From positions 13,034,001 to 13,098,000 of the forward strand of contig OY997588.1 of NCBI GenBank assembly GCA_963921825.1: 64,000 nucleotides of DNA, given 5' to 3'. Positions 29,991 to 42,526 of the stretch are shown piece by piece. A model generated the notes under the pieces. That model searched no databases, was not told the origin of the DNA, and saw only the letters and a list, made by a program, of their open reading frames with translations. Source of the DNA: Erodium maritimum. Its lineage: Eukaryota > Streptophyta > Magnoliopsida > Geraniales > Geraniaceae. Numbering within the stretch: the first letter of the stretch is position 1; every line of letters starts with the position of its first letter. A program made the position numbers and the translations under genes.

Positions 29991-32973
29991 AATAATATTA
30001 CACAACAACCTCCGGCATACTCAATGCCTCCAAAAGTCCTAAGATTACTAGTTTCACAAACAACCTCCGGACATGGTCATATGCCTCCAGTAATTCTAAT
30101 ACCGTTAAGTTCTCTGCTCCTACGACACTACTAAGTGTCACATGCCTTTCCAATAATTGCTAAGTTCCCGTAACATGCTTTTCTAATATTCGATAACCTA
30201 AATAACCCACGACACCCCGGTGTCACATGCAATTCTACAGTTAACTTTCCCTAGTCAGGGCCGAGATCCGGCTACTTTTCCCTATCTCGTATATAACTCC
30301 AAAAGTGCTCCACTAAACCTCGACGTGATCCCAGTCACTCGCCGAGCTTCCTTTGCCTCGGTCCGCAACACGATCTAAAAGAACATAAAATTAAGGCACT
30401 TTTAAACTAGTACGAATAAACCGAAAATCAATAAACTTAACGCCCAAACGTAACCCCGACAATGTCGATCACTCCCAAACTTCCCAAATACTCGACATTG
30501 TCGATAAAGGACCCGTAAAGGTCCGATTCGCCCGACATGGCGAATCTGCCCGGGTTTTGTAAAAGGCCTTCCGGGGCTCCAAAAGCCCCCGTTCTCGTTT
30601 TTACGGTCTTAGAATAGTTCAAGGAACCCAATGTACTTGACGGAATCGAATTCCGACTTCCGATTCAATTAATTAACGTTTAAATTTTCTAAAACCCGTT
30701 AATTACAACTTCTCCAATTTAATTCCAAATTTCGATTCGGTTAAGGATAATTGGTCCGATGAACGTTTTAAACCTCCCGAACACTAAACCCGACCACTCG
30801 AGCACGTGGGCCCCACCCGACCCACTTGGTCGTAGGCCCTAGGGTTCCAATGGGGCTCGGCCACCATGGTGGTGGCCGGCCCTAGCTCCGGCCAGCCACC
30901 TCCTATGGTGGCCGGCCACCCCCTATGGTGGCCGGAGCTCCTCCTGAGTTCCCGGTCGCCGGAAAACGTTCAATCATACCTCCAAACACCTCTAAAACGT
31001 CTCCCACAAACCCCCAACCTTACTACAACCCTAACTCATCAATTAAACCCAAACCCTAACATGTGAAAATTACCAAAACAACGATCGGTTTAGCACAAAC
31101 CGTAGAGGAAGACGAGGGGAAGATGCTTGATCCTTGTCTTGAGACGATCCAAGGGTTGGATAACCTTCAAAACCCTAGCTTTTATCCTTCTCTCTTCTTC
31201 TCCTTCTCCTTCTCTCTCTAACTCTCTTCTTCTCTTTCTATTTCAAACAACTAACTCCCTTTTTCTTTTTCTTTTTTCTTTTTAACTAAGTGTGGCCGAC
31301 CATGCTTCCTCTCCACTCATTTCCCCCCCAAAACTAACACCACCACTTATTGGACAAGTGGCAAGGTGAGCCCCACACCTTTTGGAAAATATCTACTTGA
31401 TATTTTCCAATCAGATTCGCGAAAATCGGACGTTTCGGGCCCCGAACGGGCACTTTTCCCAAGAAATTACGAAACTTGGCGGGCTACAAGGAAACGGCTC
31501 AACTAAGACCGCTGCGACGACGGATAAGCTTTTTGGATCCAAAAAGGTCCCCGAATGGACCAAAACGTCGCTCGGTTGACTTTCCCAGCGAAAAGTCAAC
31601 ATTTCCCAGATTGATCAGAAAGTTGCCCTGAGTCCCCTGGAACTCATTTTGGTCGATAACGGGGTCAAATTAGGTCCGGTATGACCTTCGGCTTCACTTT
31701 AGGTCAATTAAGTGTCTGTCTTAAAAAATTTAAATTTTCCTATTTTTCGCAAGTTTGACTGACGTTGACCAGAAGTGGTTATTACACGCTAGACTGTAGA
31801 AACGCGTCCCATAACCTAAGCAAGAACTAGTCACCTCCAAGACCCGAGGTCCACACTGAAACCACTTTGAGTGATCGCGAAAGACAGGGCAGAAGGAGAA
31901 GCTCGCACTCAGCCCTCCGAAACCTAGATTCGGAAAAAACCGAAAAAGAGGCCCAATAAGGTGGAGGACCGGTATTTCTACCGAGTACAAGCTCCGAGCA
32001 CCAGGCTGGTAGCAGAAGTCAAAACTTGCGGAGCCTAAACTGAATAGCGAGCTGAGCGTTCCGAAATCAAAGCAGATAACCCCTCACCGGCTACAGCAAT
32101 GACCCAAAGGGGAAGGCCTGTAATAATACCGAGCTCGATCCAATCCAGATTCCGACAAAGAAGACTCTGAAACCAAGTGATGAGCATCCGACTAGCCTAC
32201 CAAGATCTGAACCCAGGCCCAGAAACCCAGAATCCAGCCCAGTACCAGACCCAGAGCCCAAGCCCAGGCCCAGGACCCAGAATCCAGGCCCAACCCGCGA
32301 CCCAAAAAAGTGAACAAGTGTAAAGGACCCGACCCGGTGGGGCTGGGCTGTACCCAACCGACCCGGGTCAGCCCTACCCGGATCAATCCGGTTCCCGAAC
32401 CAGCCGCCACCCGAACCTTGCGAACCCGATCCTCCCGCAACCCCCAAACAAAGAAGAACCACAACAACCTCCATAGATCCACAACCGGAAGAAGAAGATC
32501 CCGGAGAAGAAGAAGCCAGCTGACCGAAGTTTAAGAGGCCAACCGGAGAAGCGAGGCGGGACGCCCCAAGCCAACTCCGGCCAAAGAAGAGGCCAACTCC
32601 GGCCAAGAACCCAGGCCTCAGACCAAAGGAGATAAATACCACGACCTGAAGCTTGAACTGGTGTATCACCAGCAACGATACCACCACTGGACGAGGAGGG
32701 AAGAGCCGGAGTCACCGGCGAAGAAGAAGGGCGGCGCGAGCTTTCCAGTGGCCGGGAAACAGATCCAGATGAAGAAAAGTTGGATCTGAGAGGAAAAGGG
32801 TTTTGATCTTTGAGGGAGAAGGAAGTAAGGCTCACCGGAGACAGCCACAGCCATGGTGGCCATGGCTGTCCCGGCGAGGAAGAAGCGACGGCAAGGGGAA
32901 GAAAGCTAGGGTTGCGTTGGCGAGGTTCCCACTTCCTTTATTGTTCTGCAGCCTCCCATATGGTTAAGCTGTT

Positions 32974-33860
32974 ATATTGGTGGCCTCTAGGTCTTGTATA
33001 GAAAATTAGGGTTGGCAAAGCGTGCCGATCCGACGGAGACCCAACGTCTTTTTCATGTGCGGGACACGTTTGATGTGATAAACAAGGTATTTGGCCTCAC
33101 CCCGTGGCATGTGGGACGCCCACTATATCTATTATTAATAATATATATTTTTAATATTTTTATTCTCCTTAAGTAACAAAAACTATCGCCATCGACACTT
33201 TCAAGATGATAATACTATGATGAAGTCAACATGAGAACATTTTATTTTATGTTATAAGACATTACGTTAAGACATTTTCAATTATGTGTTAACTATTATG
33301 AGACGTGGATGTATGTGATTTTTGTTTTATATGTATGTTGTTTAAAATTATGGACTGAGAGTTATGTGTCGTCAAAATGTGTATTTTTCAGGGCGACAAC
33401 GGGGCGGGGAATCTCTATGTTCCCCACGGGGCGAGAACGGGGCTAGGTCAACGATGGGCGAGGACGGGGAGCGGGGTCCCTGCCTCGAACCCGCCCCATT
33501 TCCATCCCTAGGGGAACCAATATTACTTGGACTGCGTATGACACGTATCCTAGGTGACGCTGGTACTGGAAGAAGTAGAATCGGTTACGGGATTGACCGT
33601 TACAACAACGAAGATTGCGTTGTGCCTATGTCAGAGACGTGAGTAGGAATTGGAGATGATCGATTCGCTTCCGTTGCAGGAATTAGGCACGAAAGCGAAA
33701 CCAATAGCGAAATGTGGCAAATGAATTAAAAAAAAAGGTCAGTGGCTCTTACCTTTTTTATTTTATTATAATTAATTCATTTTGAATTGATAAAATGAAT
33801 TAAAAACATATTTTCAACTACAATAAATACTAAGACCACATTTTACCACCACCCATGTCA
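32974..33860. other. intergenic, unassigned
   Basis: Includes a G-rich run around 33390-33500 with repeated GGGGCG/GACGGGG words. No transposon termini or gene are recognised. Confidence 0.4.
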
Positions 33861-34580
33861 CTTCGTCATTGTCCTTGCCCTACAATGTATGCGGAATATG
33901 ATATCCCAACGAATTTTGACTACAAGCATTAGTGGGTGATTTTGCGGCATGAGCCCAAATTTACGGTGGAGGAAGATACAGTAAGAGAGAAGCGGTAAAG
34001 TTTGAATGTGTATGGACCGTACAACTCCCAAAACCTCATGTCATCAATTAAGGACGAAGGTAGTCTGCGAGGAAGTCACAACATGAATGAATCTCGTCGT
34101 CGACTTCCCTTCAAGTCAACCAACCACTAGCTCAACCACAACCCCTTCCACAACAAATGCATCAATTAGGTAGAAGTCCACGAATAAGAAAGGAAAAGTG
34201 GTGGGTGACAAAGTCAATGCAGTGACCGTGTTACAATGATCAAAGGCGGACAAGTTTGAAGCTCTTATGAAACTGCAAGAGAACCAGGACGACATCTTTG
34301 CAAGATACTGGTAGTTGGAAGTACAATACACATCTACCATGTACACAGATGAGATACTTTGTTGGTCCAAATAGCTCCGACTAATGAGGATGCACCTTTA
34401 ACCAATGAAAACGTGTCACCGCCTACTGAAAATGACCCACCTCCTTTGATAATCGTCATGTGACTCTTATATGGTTGTATTGGTCAAAGTCGGATGAAGA
34501 ATAGAATGGCTATCGTCCGGATACTGAAGTTGGGGAATTGGATATGAAAGAGCTCCGTGTTATGATGAAGTGTAATGAAA
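33860..34580 (+). pseudogene. possible Harbinger ORF1 (Myb/NAM-associated) relic
   Basis: Short plus-strand stretches resemble the C-terminal half of the PIF/Harbinger ORF1 protein: a WVILRHEPKFTVEED phrase near 33930 echoes WVELLENEEKFTAEED in the 53770 element. A later stretch reads KADKFEALMKLQENQDDIF. Stops are frequent and no termini are found. This is tentative. Confidence 0.35.
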
Positions 34581-34732
34581 TATGATATCTAAAGACTGTA
34601 ATTTGGTAATATACGTTGGTCTTTATATGAATATTCAACATGTTTTAATATGATAATTAACGTGTAATGATTAGACGTTATCATATAATCATCATATCCT
34701 ATGTTTAATTATTATGTAATGTTTTAATGTTA

Positions 34733-34759
34733 CTAGGGGGTGCACCGCTTGCGCGGTGC
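34733..34759 (-). mobile_element. possible Helitron 3' terminus
   Basis: On the minus strand a GC-rich hairpin with 7-bp arms (GCACCGC/GCGGTGC) is followed after five bases by CTAG and then T. This is the shape of a Helitron 3' end inserted at an A/T target. If so, the element extends to higher coordinates, but I found no matching TC 5' end. Confidence 0.3.
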
Positions 34760-35260
34760 TTGGCGTAGAGGTTCAATAGATCGATAAATGTGTTCATAAT
34801 GTGAGTAATAATTTAGTATGAAACATGGGTGTAATATTGAACAGAATAAGACATAGTATACAACAATACATGAATTGTTGATGAACAACGCGAATATTTG
34901 GATTACATTATTTTAAAATTAATATGACTGGTCATAAGAAATATGAGTACGACAACAAAGTGTGTAAGTCTTACGATATATATATTCATATGAAGTGTCT
35001 TTATCCATGTGTTGCATTCTCTCTACTAGTACTACAATGTTAGCTACAATATTTTGAGTTGTTTCTTTGAGTGTTCTTCAGTTCTACATTGATGATTTCA
35101 TTGGCTTTGAACATAAAAGGAATCGGAGGTTGGTTGTGCCTAGTACCTCAGAGGTAGGACAGACACAAAGTGGAAGGCTGGGGGGATAAATTCTAGGCTG
35201 AGATCAATCATCATTCCATCTCAAGAGCTGTAGAGGGATGAATACGACATATCACCACTG

Positions 35261-35655
35261 ATGAGCAAAAATTGGATCTTTGTCCATAACCTTCCTCCTC
35301 GGACTTTTAAGGATTGGATTGGTAACTTGTTTCAAGAATGTGGACAAATCTTGATAGTCGAGGCTCCACAAAGACCCGAAAACAATGGGAAATGTTCGGA
35401 TTCGTGTGCTTTAAGTCAGCCCAAGGTTTTGAGAAGGCAATACATACTTTCAATGGTTTTCTGTTGAAAGGTTTTAAACTCTTTGTAGTGAAGGCTTGGA
35501 GACGAGGAAGAGTGCAAAAACAACAAAAACAGTATGATACAAATCGGTTTTGGAGAAGGAAAGAAGAGAAGAAGATGTACAAGATAAACCTACGTATTGG
35601 AAAAATGGTGGAAGCTCATCGAGAATTGCGGGATATGGGCCATACTCTTTGTTAG
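35261..35655 (+). pseudogene. RRM-domain protein fragment with a frameshift
   Basis: The first frame reads WIFVHNLPPRTFKDWIGNLF, an RNP2-type start of an RNA-recognition motif. After a change of frame near 35370 the second half continues as FGFVCFKSAQGFEKAIHTF, which contains RNP1 (F-G-F-V-x-F), then a basic tail RRGRVQKQQKQ. The domain is therefore complete in outline but split by a frameshift. It could be a captured gene fragment or the RRM-type ORF1 of a retrotransposon; no other coding part is nearby. Confidence 0.55.
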
Positions 35656-36400
35656 AGAGATATACTTGCGTTAGGAAACAACTAGATTTACTTTCCAAAG
35701 ATCGGAAGATACACACGCAGATTTGTGTGGATAAAGATTAGAAAGTGATTCAACTATATCGTGACTCTAAAGTCACAAAAACCCTAGAAGCCACGAACCA
35801 AGAGTGAGAAGAGCTATAAATACAAGACTATTCATTCAAGCTCAGCTCATATCTCTCGCAGAACTCAATGTCCATATCGTGAGTGAGATTCGCAAGTGCA
35901 AGTCTGTGAAGGACAGTTCGTGACCCTTAGTTTATGGATTGAGATTTATAGGCATAATGCAATAACTCATTATGAAGTAAACTGAAGGAGAACGCTATAT
36001 GCGCGTGCTTGAATCATGATTGATCGAGTAACAAGATTTAAAAGATGGACATTGAAGAGCTACGTCGAACACAAAAGAACAAGATCAATCTGAGCCTGCT
36101 AGTGCTCGAAGAGTGGAACTCAGATGGGGTCTCATATTGAGGAGGAGTCTCTTAATTAGGTTTGTTTACTTGTAATAATAACATAGGGTGATTTGGATGA
36201 TTTGTAACCTTGTATGCGTATTGGTTATTTATAGTGAAAACTTTTCCACTGGTAGAGTGCCCCCATATATAGGTATGAAGTATCGAACTGGGTAAACAAT
36301 TTTGTGTCCCTACGCATGTTTGATTCCCTTAAGCTTATTGTGCTGCTCATACTTTGAATAATGAGATGTTAACAAACAAGTCAGAACATTGAGTTTGACA
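35650..36400 (+). other. possible degenerate copia-type LTR
   Basis: TGTTAGAGAG at the start, a GCTATAAATACAAG box near 35813, and a TTCCACTGG...CCCC segment near 36245 resemble the layout of Ty1/copia LTRs. No target duplication or internal region is found, so this is weak. Confidence 0.2.
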
Positions 36401-36899
36401 TCGCATCATCATCATACAATTAAGTATACACATTGAGTAGAGTCTAATTCAATCCAACTATTTAAGAAAATATGTTCATATATATGTGGTAACATTTCAA
36501 GTGACATCTTTCCTAATAGCATCATGCGATTAGAATTTCAGAAAGGTTGGGACATGTCCTTGGGGAACATCGAGATTTTTAGAGGACACATCCCTGGTCG
36601 ACGACATCCACATATCATCCTAGTATGAGGCCCTATGACGGGAAATGTCTTCACCTTTGAACATAAAAATGGAGATGTATGCTCTCTCTTGATAGAGGAT
36701 GTTCTTACATGTAGGGAAGGTTCAGCCTCCCCATCCACCATATTCTTTTTCCCATTGCGATCCATCGGACCCTATTGAGGAAGCGAGAGAGACTTCGTTC
36801 CAAACTTAGAAGCAATATTCGTACCCCTAGGCATCATGATGCGGGATGACTCCCCTTAGTGACCTCGCGCCCGTGATGAGCATTGACCTTGGTGGCCCG

Positions 36900-37430
36900 A
36901 AGATCAATCGGGGCCCTCATCGAGAGTCGTCTCACCCTCGTACTTGTTGGTCAGGCCATATCCATATGTCTGACACAACTACAGTCGAAGCAATGATCCA
37001 GTAAATACTCGTAAGACAATTGAAGAAGATACCGTACCTCGGATTCCGACAACTATAACCACAACTGGTGCTGATTTAGGAGCCGAGCATTAAGGCAGAT
37101 ATGAATCTGCATGAAGTCCCCCTAGCTCATCCTGTTGACATCTTCTTCTATTGTCAAACATGTTCCCATGGCTCCCCTTAGATGGAATATTTCAGTCACC
37201 TACATGTTGGTTGGTTACGAGAAATAGTGAACTGGATGTCTTGGGGGTGCATGTGCGACCTCAAATCCGCATACAATACAAGTGAGCACCGAAATGCCTA
37301 CAGTTCTCCTACAAAACCTGGGCCCTCTCTCGAGTTGTACGTAAGAAGAAGCCCACGCTCCATCCTCCAAAGGCTTATCCATCACGTCTGGCATCCTCCA
37401 AATATTTGTTAGCCAATCAACCAACTAATG
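36900..37430 (-). pseudogene. LINE ORF1 (zf-CCHC_4) relic
   Basis: On the minus strand a frame at about 37030-36940 reads LSYEYLLDHCFDCSCVRH, closely matching the zinc-knuckle phrase YEHLSDHCFGCSCAHH of the relic at 1125-1832. Upstream, 37424-37215 is an open but unrecognised stretch of the same element. Several stops are present. Both relics probably belong to one LINE family. Confidence 0.5.
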
Positions 37431-37684
37431 CCAAACGTCTTGTTGGTCATGACTCGACAACCATTGCGTAAGCAAAGTTGATCCCTCGGCCGCAAATTCT
37501 GTTGGAGGTACAACGCCCTTCTTAATTTCCAGATCACTCATGCGGTTGTCGAGTGCTTACACCCCCGCCGATTTGTTACCCGGTACATTTGAGACTCTTT
37601 CTTGGGTCCTAAATCGTCCTTAGGATGCTTTTCCTAGCTGGGCACAAACAATGTTCAACAACACACCCCAACCCGACTCCTCCC

Positions 37685-38033
37685 TGTTAGAGAACCAACT
37701 CAACTAAAAGTTCAAGTTAAGCTTAAGCCGATAGTTGAATGTCCAATTATATTTATACTTTAACACGCGTCATCACAGACAAGTGTGTTTACGGGTTTGG
37801 AAGTTAATTATTTAGAAGAATAGATTAACCCATTGAGAAGAGAGATATAGGGAATGACTCATTTAAGGATAATTTGATAAATAGAAAAAAAAAATTAATT
37901 TTTTTTTTATAGAGAATGAGATTTGCACTCGGGTCCGTGAGGAATCATGCTCCAATACCATGTTAGGGAATCAATTCAACTAAACTAAAATCTCAAGATA
38001 AACTTAGGCTGATAGTTAAAAGTTCAGTTATAG
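37685..38033 (-). mobile_element. TRIM-like element
   Basis: Two diverged terminal repeats start TGTTAGAGAACCAACTCAAC (37685) and TGTTAGGGAATCAATTCAAC (about 37961). On the minus strand the latter is followed by TGGTATTGGAGC, a variant of the initiator-methionine primer-binding site. TCCC stands outside both ends as a weak duplication. The family is the same as in the acyltransferase intron. It has no coding capacity. Confidence 0.6.
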
Positions 38034-39268
38034 TCCCAAAGGACCTGAGCTGTCGGAACTGCCCAAGTCACCCTCAAATGAGGCCTGACCGTATCATCCA
38101 TCGTACCAACGATCCACGGCGTTGTCCTATGAGAGAACCTTATTGAACTGTTGTTGATCCCAGAGAAGAAGATGACAGTGGAGAGCCGGTGCTTACCGAG
38201 AACACCATAGCCGCCCCACCAAATAGAGAGAAAAGGGATGCACTACTATGGAAGAGGAACCACCCGTGAACGATGTTGTCACCTCTGCTAAAGAAGAAGG
38301 AATACACAAACTGATACCTCTACAAACCTAACAGAGAGAAGCAAGCACTTGAAAAATCAATCCCCGTAAATTTGAATATTATTTGAACGTAAATCACTTG
38401 TAACTGTATTTTGTTACAGTAAGAGGTCATTAGTACAATAGTTACAAGAGGACTAAGACGGGACATATACATATTAAATTCCTGGGGCACAGGTGGATGG
38501 AGTCGAGCAAGTTCAAATATCAGCTCATTCCAAAAAAAGACATCCAATACAATCTTCAACCCACTACTGTTGTTAGTGGTAGTTGACCAGTTGTTGTTGG
38601 CCATCATCAATATTGTGTTGAGATCCAACGAATTATATAATGAGAGAATACGGTGTTACGCTCCATACCATACCCCCCACACAATAGTCTTCAGCAGCAG
38701 GTAGGCAAACACGTGTTGCACTGAGATGAAACCCAAGAAGCATCTAAACCGGCATCAATCACGTGACTCCCCAATAAACCCCACTTCACCGACAGCCACT
38801 TGGTCCTATGATTGCCCCGAGTAACAGAAAAAATTACGGAAATGCCATATCGATAGAAATGGAGGCTACCCAAGCATTAAACAAGGACATATGTAGTGCA
38901 CCTACAATCAATCTTTGCCTTTTCCTCTTTTCGGACAAATGATTTATATATACCTTTTCCCTCCAAGCTTGCTCCGCGGTAAACAGACCGTTAATAACTA
39001 ACATTTGAATTTATAAGAAATGCAAGGTAACATCCAAGCGGGAAAGAGGGGAGCTGACAAAATCACTAACAACCTTTTGAACCTACCAGAACTTGAGCTT
39101 CCCTCCAAACCCCACCCCCAATTTGAATTTCCTTTTACCCTCTCTAAACAGTTTGTGCAAAATCAACTACCAAGCAATCTAAGTTCCCAACTGATTCCAT
39201 AACCCTCTTAAGATCCTTCCTTGTCCTTCCATAAGAAAAACATCAACACACAAGTATCAAAATGAGTG
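38034..39268. other. spacer downstream of the ANP32-like gene
   Basis: No recognised gene. Short frames on both strands lack domains. The last part (about 39000-39268) is presumably the 3'UTR of the ANP32-like gene. Confidence 0.4.
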
Positions 39269-41915
39269 TCAATGGGGTTTCTTCGTCGGCTTCGAGTGCT
39301 CAACCTCGTCGTCATCTTCATCATCTTCCTCGATATCATCATCTCCCTCAGCAGCCTCGTCTCTCTTCCTTTTAAGCTGTGATGATGAGGGAAGCAATGC
39401 CTCAGCTTCATCATCTTCAACCTCTTCCTCTTCTTCATCATCATCTTCTTCATTTCCAGGTTCCATATCACTGCCTCCACCATCTTCTTCCTCGCCATGG
39501 ACAACTGGTTGAACCAGGTACCCTGCTCCATAGTCTTCATCCTGCAAATTATGAAACTGTAAATAACAACCCAAGTAACAGGTTTAAATAAATGTTAATA
39601 AAAATGCTGAATAGAAGATGAGTCACATCGCTGTAATAGAAGAAAAAAGGGAGAGAAGAATTCAAGCACCATATGCAGAGAGACAATTTCAAATAAAAAC
39701 GACACGAAGGGACAGGCATTATCGTAGATAACTCATATGTGATACAGACACAAATTAGCAAAACGGTAATGACAAATATAACCAACTAGACTAAAATACT
39801 CCGAGACAATATTACCAACAACAAAGTGAAGAAATATACAACTGAATATTATGCACCACAGAAAAATAAATCATACCAAATAAGGTGAGAAGAAGATTAA
39901 AAGCCTGCCATCTGTCCGTGAAAAAATTCTTAGTATATGAAATTTACTGAATATAGTTATTTGAGTTGCAAGAATTATATCCAGCAGGAAATTAAGTATA
40001 ATCCGGAGTATCTAATGATGCAACTACATTTAGAACAATTAGAAGCTATTGCAAAATGGCTTATCAATATAATTAGAATGGTAAAACACCTTTCATTAAA
40101 TAATCACAAAGATGCAGGGGTAGTAATACAAAACACTATGCATAGTGATTATAGTCTAAACCGGGGTAACAATACAAAACTATATAAGATTTGCATTTGT
40201 GAAAAGTTCATCCATGGCACAACATTGCTGCCACATCCAAATCGGAGAATCACATAAAAATACATTAGGCATCCCCCAATAGACAAAAATACTTTTAGTG
40301 GAATTCATCAGTAAATTTGCCACAAGATTATAGTATCAGAAAATTTATATTCTTAATATTCAGTCCCTTCTAACTCCTGAAACACTAATGATCAAGATCA
40401 AAACAAATTTATATACAAGAGTCCTTAATATTCAGAAAAATTAGTAACAAGGAATGTTTTGGCTGCAAAAAAATCATGAACTCAGAGTCAACAAATCACC
40501 AGACAGGCTATCAAAAACTAAAACCAGACATGATCAACAAAAAATTTGTCAAAATTAAGAGCACCATATTAATAGATGATAGAAACAACCAAAGAACAAA
40601 GATTTAACCTGAAATACCTGGCAGATAAGGGTAAGTAACATTCAAAAGAACTAATCAACAAATAGAATGCAAATAAATGATAAGATGTGTCATGTTCATT
40701 GATGCATAAATGCGAAATGGTTAGAAATCAGGCATTTCAAAGGACACCAAAGCAAAAAAATGTCCACAGAGAATATTAACAAAAAACAAAACCATAATCA
40801 GGTAACCTCACCTCCTCTTCACCATCTTCATCTTCAAACTCCACATCTTCCTCCACACCCTGGTCCTCCTCACCAGTTTCTCCATTGTCATCCTCTTCCT
40901 CGTCATCTTCACCCTGCTCATGCCCATCAATCTCCCCTTCTGTGCTCATCATGCGTCTAGTACTCTCAGGTCCTGCAAATTTTGCCTCATCATTGTCCAC
41001 TTCCTCCTCATCCTCTTCATCATCATCTTCATCTTCCTCATCATCCTCAACAGCATCCTCCTCATCGTCACTGTCATCAATCTCGTGAACCTCCACCACG
41101 TCATCATCATCACCTTCCTCATCATCAATCTCCTCACCTGAATCATTATCCTCATCGTCTTCGCCGTCATCTTCTTCCTCTCCTTCCCCACCCACAGGTG
41201 CAACCCGAAACCCATTCACCTGATGATTTGGTCCATTCACCCTCCTGGCAGTCTCAGTTTCCTCCTCATCCGCATCACTCTCCTCGTCCTCATCGACCTC
41301 AACAATCTCCTCAGCCCCAGAACTATGACCATTACTCAATCTATACGGTCGATCCTCCCCATCGATCTCCCCACTACCAGGATCATCATCTTCTTCATCC
41401 TCATCTTCATCCTCCTCGTCATCTGACTCAGGACGCTCGTTCCCCTCGGCATCCATTTTATCCAAATACTTCAGCGTCCTGATCAATCCAAAAACCCTAG
41501 ATCGATAATCCTTAACACGCGTCACCGGACACTCGTAGAGATCAAGAGAAACGAGCTTAAGCTGAGCAAGCGGAGCGAGATCTTCAATAAATTGTATCCG
41601 ATTGTTAGACAGGTCCAGGTCCCTGAGCGAGTCCAGACCCGCCTCAACGAGGAACTCGAGCCCTCCGGCGATTCGATTATCGGAGAGAATGAGTTTCTGA
41701 AGGCTAGGGAGCCGAGGAAACTGCTCCAGCGACGAGGCCCCGATGTTTGCGATGGACAAGTGCTGAAGATTCTGGAACTTCTCCAGAAGGCTCGGCGGAG
41801 GAAGACGGCCGTGAACGCACTTGACCGCGCCGTCAAGTGTGAGGGTTCGAGCCGATGCGTAGTCCGTCAGGCCGTCCAGCGCAGTCTCCACGGCCCGCTC
41901 CCAGATCTCGTCCAT
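39269..41915 (-). CDS. ANP32-like acidic leucine-rich nuclear phosphoprotein
   Basis: Two exons, 41915-40812 and 39541-39269, join in phase 0 over a 1270-bp GT-AG intron to give 458 aa. The N-terminal 150 residues form the ANP32 leucine-rich repeat cap: LEKFQNLQHLSIANIGASSL, LQKLILSDNRIAGGLE, LRDLDLSNNRIQFIEDL, VSLDLYECPVTRVKDYRSRV. A very long Asp/Glu-rich tail follows, interrupted by GEIDG and VVEVHEIDDS motifs. A basic KRKRD stretch near the C-terminus is a likely nuclear signal. ANP32 proteins bind histones and phosphatases in the nucleus. The ATG at 41915 (MDEIWERAVE) matches the start remembered for plant homologues; an in-frame ATG eight codons upstream (41939) is possible but less likely. 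Confidence 0.92.
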
Positions 41916-42099
41916 CAAACACGAAACCCTATATCTCATACACTGATGAGAAGCCCAAGAAAAAATAGCTATTTTCTCCGGATTGTCTCCGTGAAGACAA
42001 AAAAAACGAAGCTTCAATGGCTGAAACAGAAGCCCAAAACCTAACCCTAGGTGAAAAAATCGGAGAGGGTGAGAATCAACAGAGCTATATCTATTCGTT

Positions 42100-42526
42100 T
42101 CTTCTTCCCAATGGCCTAAAACCCTAATTTCAAGTTTAGAAATTGAACATTTTCAGGCGAAAACCACCGTACATGATTCTAAATTTGCCCTCTTTTTTGT
42201 TTGTCTTCTCTCCTACTGGCTCTTGCGGCGAGTCAAGATAGACTTGTGTGGAGAAACGGGAGAGAAAGGGACGGGAACCGTTGGATTGGGAGAGCCACGG
42301 ATAGGTGACGTGGAAAAAACAATGGTGTGGATTTGAGATTGGTGTGTTTGTTTTGAGGAGGATGTATTTGATAGGAAGGTTCTTGGCAATTACAAATGGG
42401 CTCAAGGTATGGACTTTAAACTGTTGGGCCTTAAGACAAAGAGCAAGGTAGACTTCAAATTCGTGGTATTTATTGCGGGATTCTTGCTTCCATTCTGGCC
42501 CAGTTTCCTTAATAGACCCTATGAAT
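42100..42526. promoter_or_regulatory. upstream region of the ANP32-like gene
   Basis: About 200-600 bp upstream of the start codon. It contains AAACCCTAA-type telobox-like words near 42120, which are common near the starts of plant housekeeping genes. No clear TATA box is seen. Confidence 0.3.

Larger units (their letters stand above)
28757..31786 (-). mobile_element. long LTR-like unit (solo LTR), 3.03 kb, TSD CGCTA
   Basis: Read on the minus strand it begins TGTAATAACC and ends GGGGCGTGACA. A perfect CGCTA duplication lies outside (28752-28756, 31787-31791). No gag/pol and no terminal direct repeats are seen. Layout matches the 16287-19434 unit: a CT-rich leader with AAAACCCTAGC, a middle with tandem arrays, and a GAGCG...CGCTCACC box close to the 3' end. 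Overall sequence is strongly diverged, so the two are relatives and not recent copies. Confidence 0.75.
28009..32956 (-). mobile_element. non-LTR-like element, ~1.9 kb, split by a 3.0-kb LTR unit
   Basis: The outer borders carry a perfect 17-bp duplication, CATATGGTTAAGCTGTT, at 27992-28008 and 32957-32973. On the plus strand the element opens with a T-run followed by TTTTTTCATTAATAAACTC. That is the reverse complement of a LINE-like A tail, so it inserted in minus orientation. Removing the nested unit at 28757-31786 leaves about 1.9 kb. The 5' half (32091-32956) is GC-rich and leader-like, but I see no DUF4283, endonuclease or RT domain. It lies about 200 bp upstream of the F-box gene leader. 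Confidence 0.65.

Noticed and set aside
32091..32687. 198-codon minus-strand Gly/Ser/Leu-rich frame
   Set aside because: Low-complexity repeats (GLGLGSGSG-type) in the 5' half of a non-LTR-like element; overlapping frames are equally open, so no coding signal.
40885..41482. Plus-strand Ser-rich and His/Pro-rich frames opposite the ANP32-like exon
   Set aside because: They are the complement of the GAT/GAG-rich acidic tail; such biased sequence stays open on both strands without being coding.
41916..42017. Upstream extension of the ANP32-like protein by 34 residues
   Set aside because: The first codon is TTG and the added residues do not fit plant homologues, which start MDEIW.
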